Positions 24,952 to 32,340 of a DNA stretch of 64,000 bases are shown piece by piece. Position 1 is the stretch's first letter; each line of letters begins with the position of its first letter. Below the pieces are notes generated by a model, which searched no databases, had not been told where the DNA came from, and saw only the letters and a list, made by a program, of their open reading frames with translations. A program made the position numbers and the translations under genes. Origin of the DNA: JAAZKA01 sp034926225 (GTDB taxonomy: Bacteria > Bacillota > Clostridia > Oscillospirales > QAMX01); assembly GCA_034926225.1 (NCBI GenBank), contig JAYFRF010000005.1, positions 1-64,000 of the forward strand. The letters run 5' to 3'.

Positions 24952-25617
24952 ATGAAAAAACCGGCTATAATCCTGATTATCCTCCTCGGGGCGCTCCTGT
25001 GCCTGTCCGCGGGTCTGGCAGCTTTCCTATCCCTGCGTTACGCGGATCCCGGTCCAAAGGTCGTATTCTTAAGCCCCTCGACGCAAGGCGCGAACATTTA
25101 CGCGGACGGCGTCACGACCGAACGGGATAACATGAACGCCCTCGCCGATCTCGTTGAGGCGCGCCTCTTATCCCGCGGTTTCATTGTTTACCGCAACGAT
25201 CCTGAAAAGACCTATGCGGAAGCTGTCGAGGATTCCAACGCCCTTTCCCCTTCCATCCACGTTGCGCTACATACCAATGCCATCGACGGGGAAAACACCG
25301 GCGTACGCGGCTGCGAAGCTTACATACGCGGCGGGAGCTATCCTTGCCTGAAGCTCGCGACCTGTCTGTATACCGCCGTCTCCGCTGTCACGCCGACGGA
25401 CGATCGCGGCGTTAAATATACGGCGACGCTCTACGAGGCAACGTCGACGAGCAGCCCCTCCGTGCTTTTAGAGGTCGATTTCCACGATATCGCCGAGGGA
25501 GCGGAGTTTCTCACCGAAAACCGTGACAAAATCGCGGACGCCGTTGCGGATGGCATCGTCGCTTACTTTGAAAGCCCGGTCGACCTGCCGCTTTTGCTGC
25601 GGGCGTTCGTTCGATAG
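24952..25617 (+). CDS. Amidase_3-family cell-wall hydrolase-like protein, membrane anchored
   Basis: This 221-residue protein has an N-terminal membrane anchor (5-25) and an N-acetylmuramoyl-L-alanine amidase (amidase_3) fold: SPSTQGANIYADGVTTERDNMN (~42-63; split for reading), HVALHTNAID (~101) with the second zinc His, RGCEAYI, and the catalytic-Glu region LLEVDFHD (~178). The first zinc ligand, normally His in DxGHGG, appears replaced by Gln/Asn in SPSTQGANIY. This variant is seen in some clostridial paralogues. It would act on peptidoglycan outside the membrane if active. It lies 12 bases after the flavoprotein pair. The ribosome site is weak. Confidence 0.75.
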   Translation: MKKPAIILIILLGALLCLSAGLAAFLSLRYADPGPKVVFLSPSTQGANIYADGVTTERDNMNALADLVEARLLSRGFIVYRNDPEKTYAEAVEDSNALSPSIHVALHTNAIDGENTGVRGCEAYIRGGSYPCLKLATCLYTAVSAVTPTDDRGVKYTATLYEATSTSSPSVLLEVDFHDIAEGAEFLTENRDKIADAVADGIVAYFESPVDLPLLLRAFVR

Positions 25618-25698
25618 CAGGTTTCTTTTACCTGTTTAGCCTTCCTGTGTCCGACGCACACTAACCCTACAATTCTTTGTAAGGAGTGTACGCGCTAT

Positions 25699-27873
25699 AT
25701 GAAGGCTGTCATCCTCGCGGGTGGGCAAGGGACACGTCTGCGTCCCCTGACCGTAAGCGTTCCGAAACCGATGACACGGCTCCTGTCCCGTCCCGTGATG
25801 GAGTATATTCTGCGACTTTTACGCCTGCAGGGCATCACGGAGATCGCCGTCACGACCGCCTACCTTTCATCCGTCATCGAAAGCACCTTCGGCGACGGCT
25901 CCGACTACGGCGTGCGGCTGCGCTATTATAAAGAAGCTTCCCCCCTCGGTACCGCGGGCAGTGTCCGGCAGTGCGCAGAGTTCTTAGGTCCCGACGACGA
26001 CTTTCTCGTCATCAGCGGCGACTGTATCTGCGACTTCGACCTCTCTCCCGCCATCGCACTGCACCGTGCGCGGAGCGCGGATGCTACCCTCGTTCTGTAT
26101 CGCCACCCGGAGCCTTTAGAATACGGTCTCGTCGTCGCGGATGAGCAGGGCCGTGTCGAACGCTTCGTAGAAAAGCCCTCCTGGGGACAGGTTTGCACCG
26201 ATACGGTCAACACGGGCATCTACCTTCTGCGTCCGCAGGTACTCGCCGGGATCCCTGAAAACACGCCCTACGACTTCTCCTGCGATCTTTTTCCGACGCT
26301 GCTGCAAAAAAAGACCCTCTACGCCGCCGCTTTGAGCGGTTACTGGTGCGATATCGGCGACTGCGGCGCATTTTTACGCTGTGCCGAGGATATGCTCGAC
26401 GGCCGTATCCGCGCGGAATCGATGGACTTACCTCCCTTTGCCACCCCGCTTCCCGACTTTCCCGGCGCGACGCTCTACGCGCCGTCTTATATCGCCCCCT
26501 CCGTCAAAATAGCCCCTGGTGCGGTTGTCGGACCCTATGCCGTCCTTTGTAACGGTACCTCCATCGGTACCTGTACCGCGATCTCCCACTCCATCTGTGA
26601 CGGCGCCTCCATCGGCGATGCATCCGACATTTGCGGCGCGATTCTCGGGCAGGACACTGTCGTCGGTGCGCGCGTCCGTATCGAAGAGGGTTGTGTCATC
26701 GGCGACGGCACCCATATCGGCGAGGATGCCGTCCTCACCGCGTACTCCCGCATATGGCCCGAGCAGGATATCCCCGTAGGTGCTCGCATCCGGGAGAGCA
26801 TTCTCTCCGGCGACCGGCTGCGTCTGCCGCACATCGGCGAGGACGGCCGTCTCTACGGCTCGCTGCGTCCGGAGGATGGCGTCACGCTTGGCATGGCGCT
26901 AACGGAGCTTGCCCCTGGCGGCATGATCGCGCTCGGCTGCGACTCGTCTCCCGTATCCGATACGCTGCTGTGCGCCGTCGAAGCCGGCGTACGGGCCTGC
27001 GGCAGCAACGTGATACGTCATGACGCGCCCTTTGATGCCTGCGCGCGCTTTGCCGTCCGCCTGTCCCATGCCGATGTTGGCGCTTTTCTCGTCACGGACG
27101 ACGGCGGCACCCTGGTCTCCCTCGTCTGCGCCGACACCACCCCGCCATCGCTGAAGATGCGGCGAAAGCTTGAAGGTGCCATGCTCCGGCGGGATACCAA
27201 ACGCGCGGAGCTGTCCGGCATCGGACGTACCTGTTCCTTAAACGGTGTCTTAGCGCTTTATCTGGCGCACACCGACGACTATTCCTGCACCGGCGCGCGC
27301 GTCAGTGTCACAGGCGATACGCCTGCCGCAAGCACCCTGCGCGCACTGCTGCAAGCCTGCGGCGCGACGCTGTCAAACGGCGCGTATATCGAATGGCGGC
27401 CTTCCGCCGACGGGCTTTCCCTCTCCGCTCTCGACGAATCCGGGCACACGCAGAGCGACGCGGCGACGCGGGCGATCGCAGCCGGGCTCTCGGACACGCC
27501 CTTCCCCGACGCGCTCCGGCGCGCGGTTTTCCTGACCTCCCGGCTGGCACACGGTACGCATACCCTGTCCGAACTTGCGGGGAAGCTCCCCAGCCGCGTC
27601 ACGGAGAGCCGCGATCTGCCTGTCCGTCACGCGCGGGGCGCGGTCATGCGCGAGCTTTCCGCCCTTCTGCGGACGCATAGCCCGTCCGACGCTGGTACCA
27701 TCGATGCGATGGGCGTCGGCTATACCGAAAAGCGCGGCGTTTGCCATGCGCGTCCCATCGCCGACCGTGCGGCACTGCGAATCATTGCCGAGGCGGATTC
27801 CGCCGAAACGGCGGCGGAGTTGTGTGATTTTCTGGAAGAGCGGATCCGGCGCGCGGACAGCACTACCGACTAA
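25699..27873 (+). CDS. Sugar-nucleotidyltransferase fused to hexapeptide repeats and a degenerate phosphomutase-like domain
   Basis: This 724-residue cytoplasmic protein has an N-terminal nucleotidyltransferase with GGQGTRLRPLTVSVPKPM (~8-25), ISGDCICDFD (~110) and VEKPSWG, ending with GYWCDIGDCG (~214). A left-handed beta-helix of hexapeptide repeats covers ~250-385. A C-terminal region (~390-724) resembles phosphoglucomutase/phosphomannomutase: GCDSSPVSDTLLCAVEAGVRACGSNV (split for reading). The active-site serine loop TASHNP is absent; the equivalent place reads DVGAFLVTDDGG. Bifunctional ManC/ManB-like proteins of this layout exist in Bacillota and archaea. Here the second half is probably regulatory or structural. 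AAGGAG lies 12 bases before the ATG. Confidence 0.82.
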   Translation: MKAVILAGGQGTRLRPLTVSVPKPMTRLLSRPVMEYILRLLRLQGITEIAVTTAYLSSVIESTFGDGSDYGVRLRYYKEASPLGTAGSVRQCAEFLGPDDDFLVISGDCICDFDLSPAIALHRARSADATLVLYRHPEPLEYGLVVADEQGRVERFVEKPSWGQVCTDTVNTGIYLLRPQVLAGIPENTPYDFSCDLFPTLLQKKTLYAAALSGYWCDIGDCGAFLRCAEDMLDGRIRAESMDLPPFATPLPDFPGATLYAPSYIAPSVKIAPGAVVGPYAVLCNGTSIGTCTAISHSICDGASIGDASDICGAILGQDTVVGARVRIEEGCVIGDGTHIGEDAVLTAYSRIWPEQDIPVGARIRESILSGDRLRLPHIGEDGRLYGSLRPEDGVTLGMALTELAPGGMIALGCDSSPVSDTLLCAVEAGVRACGSNVIRHDAPFDACARFAVRLSHADVGAFLVTDDGGTLVSLVCADTTPPSLKMRRKLEGAMLRRDTKRAELSGIGRTCSLNGVLALYLAHTDDYSCTGARVSVTGDTPAASTLRALLQACGATLSNGAYIEWRPSADGLSLSALDESGHTQSDAATRAIAAGLSDTPFPDALRRAVFLTSRLAHGTHTLSELAGKLPSRVTESRDLPVRHARGAVMRELSALLRTHSPSDAGTIDAMGVGYTEKRGVCHARPIADRAALRIIAEADSAETAAELCDFLEERIRRADSTTD

Positions 27874-27895
27874 AAAACAAATCTGTACAATAAAA

Positions 27896-27915
27896 AAGGG
27901 GTTACGACACCCCTT
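27896..27915. promoter_or_regulatory. Hairpin in the rnjA leader
   Basis: A 7-bp perfect stem (27896-27902 with 27909-27915, loop of 6) lies 29 bases before the rnjA start. On the minus strand it is followed by six T and would be a terminator; on the plus strand it is a 5'-leader hairpin, possibly relevant to processing of rnjA mRNA. Confidence 0.5.
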
Positions 27916-27944
27916 ACATAAAGAACCCTGAAAGAGGAGTAAAA

Positions 27945-29603
27945 ATGGCTGATAAACTAAAAATTATACCCTTAGGCGGTCTCGGTGAGATCGGAAAGAA
28001 CATGACCGTCATCGAATACGCCAATGATATCATCGTCATCGACTGCGGCATTGCGTTCCCCGACGAGGAAATGCTCGGCGTCGATCTCGTTATCCCGGAT
28101 ATCACCTATCTTGAAAAAAACCGCGATAAAGTTCGCGCGATCATCCTGACCCACGGTCATGAGGATCACATCGGCGCAATTCCGTATTTTTTACGCAAGC
28201 TAAAGGTGCCGATCTACGGCACCACGATGACTTTGGGCATTCTCGGCACAAAGCTTGCCGAGCATGGGCTTCTGGAATCGACGGAGCTTGTCAACGTGGC
28301 TCCCGGCGACTATTTCGAGCTTGGATGCTTTGGCTTGGAGCTGATCCGCACGAACCACTCCGTCCCGGACTCCGCTGCGATTGCGATTTCCACCCCCCTC
28401 GGAAACGTGATCGTTACCGGCGACTTCAAGATCGACCCCACCCCCGTACGCGGCAAGATGACCGATCTGACCCGTCTGGGCGAGTACGGCGACGAAGGCG
28501 TACTGCTTTTAGTCTCCGACTCGACGAACGTCGAGCGCTCGGGCTTTACCATGTCGGAAAAGCATGTCGGCGAGACCCTAGAGTCCTACTTCAAGAACTG
28601 CGACCAGCGGATCATCGTCGCGTCGTTTGCGTCGAACGTCGACCGTATGCAGCAGGTCATCTGGATTGCCCACAAATACGGCCGCAAGGTTGCCGTTTCC
28701 GGCCGTTCGATGGAGAACATTCTCCGTGTCGCGACGACTCTCGGCTATCTTGAAGTCCCCGACGGCGTCCTGATCGAGCTTTCCGCCATCGGACGCTATC
28801 CGAAGAACAAGCTCTGCATTCTGACCACGGGCAGTCAGGGCGAGGCCATGTCCGCGCTCTACCGCATTGCCTTCGCGGGGCATAAGCAGATCAACATCGG
28901 CGCCGGCGACCGCGTGATTCTCGCGGCTTCCACCATTCCCGGTAACGAAAAGGCTGTCTACCGCGTCATCAACGAGCTTGTCCGCCAGGGTGCGGACGTC
29001 ATTTACTCAAAGATGGCGGAGGTTCATGCGTCCGGTCACGCATCGCAGGAGGAGCTTAAAATCATGCTCTCCCTGACGAAGCCAAAATATTTCATGCCCG
29101 GTCACGGCGAGTACCGTCACCTGAAGGCGCATGCGCAGCTTGCGCAGTCCGTCGGCGTCGACCCCTCGCATATCTTCATCAGCGAAAACGGCCGCATTCT
29201 GGAAATTACGGAAAAGACCGCGAAGCTGACGACGATGGTGCCTTCCGGCAAGATCCTGGTAGACGGTTTGGGTGTCGGCGACGTCGGCAACGTCGTCCTG
29301 CGCGACCGCAAGCATCTGTCACAGGACGGTCTGATCGTGATCGTCATATCGCTTTCCTCCGAGGACAGCTCCATCATCGCCGGTCCCGACGTCATCTCCC
29401 GCGGTTTCATCTATGTCCGCGAGTCCGACGAGATGATGGAGGAACTGCGCCGCCGCGCCATCGAGGTAATCGAGCGCTGCAGAGAAGACCACATCAGCGA
29501 CTGGGCGACGATCAAGAGCGATCTGCGCAGCGAGGTCTCAAACTTCCTTTACCAGAAGACCAAACGCAGCCCGATGATCCTACCTGTCATCATGGAAGTA
29601 TAA
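27945..29603 (+). CDS. rnj: Ribonuclease J
   Basis: This 552-residue RNase J is a metallo-beta-lactamase/beta-CASP nuclease with 5'-3' exo- and endonuclease activity that drives mRNA decay and rRNA maturation in Bacillota. The zinc motif HGHEDHIG lies at ~70-77, GDFKIDPTP at ~164, the beta-CASP block around SDSTNVERSGFT (~186), and PGHGEYRHLKAH near 385. The length matches RnjA (~555). GAGGAG precedes the ATG by 5 bases. RNase J1 and J2 cannot be separated with certainty here. Confidence 0.95.
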   Translation: MADKLKIIPLGGLGEIGKNMTVIEYANDIIVIDCGIAFPDEEMLGVDLVIPDITYLEKNRDKVRAIILTHGHEDHIGAIPYFLRKLKVPIYGTTMTLGILGTKLAEHGLLESTELVNVAPGDYFELGCFGLELIRTNHSVPDSAAIAISTPLGNVIVTGDFKIDPTPVRGKMTDLTRLGEYGDEGVLLLVSDSTNVERSGFTMSEKHVGETLESYFKNCDQRIIVASFASNVDRMQQVIWIAHKYGRKVAVSGRSMENILRVATTLGYLEVPDGVLIELSAIGRYPKNKLCILTTGSQGEAMSALYRIAFAGHKQINIGAGDRVILAASTIPGNEKAVYRVINELVRQGADVIYSKMAEVHASGHASQEELKIMLSLTKPKYFMPGHGEYRHLKAHAQLAQSVGVDPSHIFISENGRILEITEKTAKLTTMVPSGKILVDGLGVGDVGNVVLRDRKHLSQDGLIVIVISLSSEDSSIIAGPDVISRGFIYVRESDEMMEELRRRAIEVIERCREDHISDWATIKSDLRSEVSNFLYQKTKRSPMILPVIMEV

Positions 29604-29611
29604 GGCTCCCC

Positions 29612-29659
29612 CTCCCACGGCGCTTGAAATCAACCGTGGGAGACTCGCATTTTTCTCTT
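29612..29659 (+). terminator. Intrinsic terminator after rnj
   Basis: A perfect 9-bp stem (29612-29620 with 29634-29642) is followed by a T-rich tract at 29649-29659. Confidence 0.75.
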
Positions 29660-29720
29660 ATTCTGACGATTTGATAAAAAGGCGAGAGGATTTGGCATGG
29701 GAAAGGGGAGTATGAGATGG

Positions 29721-29726
29721 TATAAT
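29721..29726 (+). promoter_or_regulatory. -10 box within an imperfect palindrome
   Basis: TATAAT at 29721-29726 is flanked by ATGGT and ACCAT, and by GGGGA and TCCCC further out. No good -35 is at the right distance, so the promoter may need an activator. The dyad could be its or a repressor's site. Confidence 0.4.
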
Positions 29727-29770
29727 AACCATATCAATTCCCCACATATATAGGAAAGGTGATTTTTCGT

Positions 29771-30712
29771 ATGATTCGTATTGGTGTGTGCAATATCGAC
29801 GTGTCCCATCCGAAGGCGTTTACGGAAATCCTTCATAAAGGAGACCGCGCGCGCTATGTGGCCATATACAACGACGGGTTCCGCGGCGATGACGAGGTGG
29901 ACGGCTTTATCAAGTCCGCGGGACTTGAAAAGCGCTGCGCTTCCATGGAAGAACTGATGGCGTGCTGCGATATCGGCTTTGTGCAGGACTGTAACTGGGA
30001 TAAGCATATCGGGCATGCGGAGCCCTTCCTCCGCGCGCATAAGCCTGTGTTCATCGATAAGCCCGTCGTCGGCAATGTCCGCGATATGGCGAAGCTCCGC
30101 CGGTACATCGCGGACGGCGCGGTCGTCGTCGGCAGCTCCTCGCTGCGTTATGCGTATGATGTGCAGAAGTTTAACGCGCTGTCTCCTGAGGAACGCGGGG
30201 AGATCATCAGCGTGTACTGCACCTGCGGGGTCGATGAGTTTAACTATGCGATCCATACGACCGAAATGATCGGCGGCGTCTTACAGGGCGCGGTCTCCTG
30301 CGCTTTCCTCGGCTCCACCGACGCCGCGGGAAAGCATGCCGAAACCTATCGTGTCCTCTATAAGTCCGGCGCGACAGCGGTCTATACCATTACCCACGGC
30401 GTCTGGCAGCCCTGTTACATGACCGTCATGACGACTAAGGGTACCCGCGTGCTTGATGGCACGGGGGCTTATGCGCCGATGCTTGACAACATCTGCACCT
30501 TCATGGAGACCGGCGACCGCAAGAAGGCGGGTCTTGCCGATATGGAGGAGGTTTTCGAGGCCGTTCTCATCATGCTGGCGGGACGCATTTCCCGTGAGCA
30601 AGGCGGCGGCTATGTCCGTCTCGATGAGATCCCGGCGGATGACCCCGGATTTGACGGCTACGAATTTGAAAAAGGCTATGCCGCTGCCGCAAAGAAGATC
30701 TATCTTGCGTAA
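29771..30712 (+). CDS. Gfo/Idh/MocA-like oxidoreductase
   Basis: This 313-residue protein begins MIRIGVCNIDVSHPKAF and lacks the usual GxGxxG, which is replaced by GVCNIDVSH. The FIDKPVVGNV segment (~93) matches the EKP region of Gfo/Idh/MocA enzymes, and DWEF-like and GGVLQGAVS motifs follow. It is short for the family (330-400). I chose ATG 29771; a GTG at 29759 lies too close to the AGGAAAGG ribosome site. It is 30 bases upstream of an enolase-superfamily gene, so the pair probably serves one sugar-acid pathway. Confidence 0.75.
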   Translation: MIRIGVCNIDVSHPKAFTEILHKGDRARYVAIYNDGFRGDDEVDGFIKSAGLEKRCASMEELMACCDIGFVQDCNWDKHIGHAEPFLRAHKPVFIDKPVVGNVRDMAKLRRYIADGAVVVGSSSLRYAYDVQKFNALSPEERGEIISVYCTCGVDEFNYAIHTTEMIGGVLQGAVSCAFLGSTDAAGKHAETYRVLYKSGATAVYTITHGVWQPCYMTVMTTKGTRVLDGTGAYAPMLDNICTFMETGDRKKAGLADMEEVFEAVLIMLAGRISREQGGGYVRLDEIPADDPGFDGYEFEKGYAAAAKKIYLA

Positions 30713-30742
30713 AGCATACACAAATATTGGGAGGTTTCCCCT

Positions 30743-32026
30743 ATGCGTATCGTCAAAGCGGAGCTAGAATTCATTGAGGAGCCTCTAAAGGCCGTTTTCG
30801 CCTTTAAGGGCAAATACAATTCCCGCCCGATGTGGAATACCGTCGTCCGCCTGACCAGCGACTCGGGGGCGACCGCGACGGGAATCGCCAACGAGGGTAT
30901 CCTCTGGTCCGACCCCGCCGTCTATAACAAATTTTCCATCTCCGGCGGCAGCGCCGTCATGTACTTAATCACCGACTATGCCTGCCAGATTTCCCGGGGC
31001 TTTGCGTTTGAACGTCCCGATGAGCTGCTGCGGGCCATTTTCCCGCGTGTCATGGAATACGGACAAGCGGTATCGGGGCTTGCGAAGCTGCGGACGACCT
31101 TCGTACTCGGCGCGTTAGTCGCGCTCGACACCGCCGCTTGGCTGCTGTACGCGCGCGAAAAGGGCATGTCCTTCGACGAGCTGATCCCGCCGCACGCAAA
31201 GCCTTATATGCAGACCCGCAATGCCGCTCTCGCCGCCATCCCGCTCATCACCTACACCGTCAGTATGGAGGATATGCTCCGGGAGGTCGACGCAGGACGC
31301 TTCTTCCTGAAAATCAAGATCGGCTCCGATCCCGCGCATGACGGTGATCCCGAAAAGATGCTCGCCTGGGACTGTGACCGCCTGACCGCGATCCACAGCG
31401 CCCTTCGCGACATCCCTTGCGCGCACTCCGACAGCGGCCACATCCCCTACTATCTCGATGCAAACGGACGCTATGACTCGAAAGACCGTCTGCTGCGCCT
31501 GCTCGACCACGCTGACCGTATCGGGATGCTCCCGTCCATCGCCATCCTTGAGGAGCCTTTCCCGGAGGACGCACCCATCGACGTATCCGACCTGCCCGTG
31601 CGTCTTGCCGCCGACGAAAGCGCGCATTCGGACGCCGACGTACGCGCCCGTATCGACATGGGCTACCGCGCCATCGCCCTCAAGCCCATCGCCAAAACCA
31701 TGAGCATGACCTTCGATATGCTCGCTGTCGCGGGCGCCGCGGGCATCCCCTGCTTCTGCGCCGACCTCACCGTCTGCGCCGCACAGGTCGATATCAACAA
31801 GAACTTCGCCGCCCGTATCGCGCCGCTGCCGGGCTTAAAGGTCGGTTTACTCGAGTCGAACGGCCATCAGTACTATAAAAACTGGGGAAAGATGGTTTCC
31901 GGGCTCCCCTATGCCGGCGCGCCTTGGGTCGAACCTCAAAACGGACTTTACCGACTCGATGATGCCTTCTATGCGCGTTCCGGCGGTATTTTTGAGACGA
32001 TTCCCATGTATGAGGATATCTTGTGA
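30743..32026 (+). CDS. Enolase-superfamily (mandelate racemase / muconate lactonising type) enzyme
   Basis: This 427-residue protein has an N-terminal capping domain and a beta-barrel with FFLKIKIG (KxK base, ~190), the three metal-ligand motifs YYLDANGRYD (Asp, ~237), LEEPFPED (Glu, ~272) and LAADESAHS (Asp, ~289), and an LKPIAKT lysine near residue 313. This set marks acid-sugar dehydratases, racemases or muconate lactonising enzymes. Substrate is not predictable from sequence; the adjacent Gfo/Idh gene favours a sugar acid. GGGAGG lies 8 bases upstream of the ATG. Confidence 0.88.
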   Translation: MRIVKAELEFIEEPLKAVFAFKGKYNSRPMWNTVVRLTSDSGATATGIANEGILWSDPAVYNKFSISGGSAVMYLITDYACQISRGFAFERPDELLRAIFPRVMEYGQAVSGLAKLRTTFVLGALVALDTAAWLLYAREKGMSFDELIPPHAKPYMQTRNAALAAIPLITYTVSMEDMLREVDAGRFFLKIKIGSDPAHDGDPEKMLAWDCDRLTAIHSALRDIPCAHSDSGHIPYYLDANGRYDSKDRLLRLLDHADRIGMLPSIAILEEPFPEDAPIDVSDLPVRLAADESAHSDADVRARIDMGYRAIALKPIAKTMSMTFDMLAVAGAAGIPCFCADLTVCAAQVDINKNFAARIAPLPGLKVGLLESNGHQYYKNWGKMVSGLPYAGAPWVEPQNGLYRLDDAFYARSGGIFETIPMYEDIL

Positions 32027-32052
32027 ACCCTTCTCCCTCGTTTTTCGCAAGC

Positions 32053-32087
32053 GGCCGTCCCGTATCGGGACGGCCACTTCTTTCTTA
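32053..32087 (+). terminator. Intrinsic terminator after the enolase-superfamily gene
   Basis: A 10-bp GC-rich stem (32053-32062 with 32066-32075) is followed by ACTTCTTTCTT. Between here and the nrd promoter at 32252 I see only AT-rich sequence without further features. Confidence 0.75.
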
Positions 32088-32251
32088 TCATTTTATGAAA
32101 ATTTTTTCTCCGCGCAACCGTCACTTGATATGAACTACCCGTACATTCCCGCAAAAAACCTTTGGTTGCATTCCGCATTATGTACGCTCCCGCGTCGTTT
32201 TTGTCGTTGATAACTGGTGAAACGGTTATGTATACCTTTTTCGTATGGGTC

Positions 32252-32280
32252 TTGACAAGCTACATATAGTGTGTTACAAT
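32252..32280 (+). promoter_or_regulatory. Promoter of nrdDG
   Basis: A perfect TTGACA (32252-32257) and TACAAT (32275-32280) are 17 bases apart. NrdR boxes overlap it. Confidence 0.85.
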
Positions 32281-32304
32281 ACGCTTGACTACAAGATATT
32301 GTGT
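32257..32304 (+). promoter_or_regulatory. Tandem NrdR boxes
   Basis: Two 16-base sites at 32257-32272 and 32289-32304 each match about 13 of 16 positions of the NrdR consensus (ACACTATATATAGTGT, with W at positions 5 and 12). Their starts are 32 bases apart, three helical turns, the standard NrdR geometry. They cover the promoter spacer and the start region, so NrdR with ATP/dATP would repress nrdDG. Confidence 0.85.
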
Positions 32305-32340
32305 TATGTAGAGCTTTGCGAGAGAAATTAGGAGGAAATC

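Noticed and set aside
29721..29750. A complete promoter before the Gfo/Idh-like gene
   Set aside because: Only the -10 box is good; TTGGCA is 23 bases away, too far for a standard promoter.
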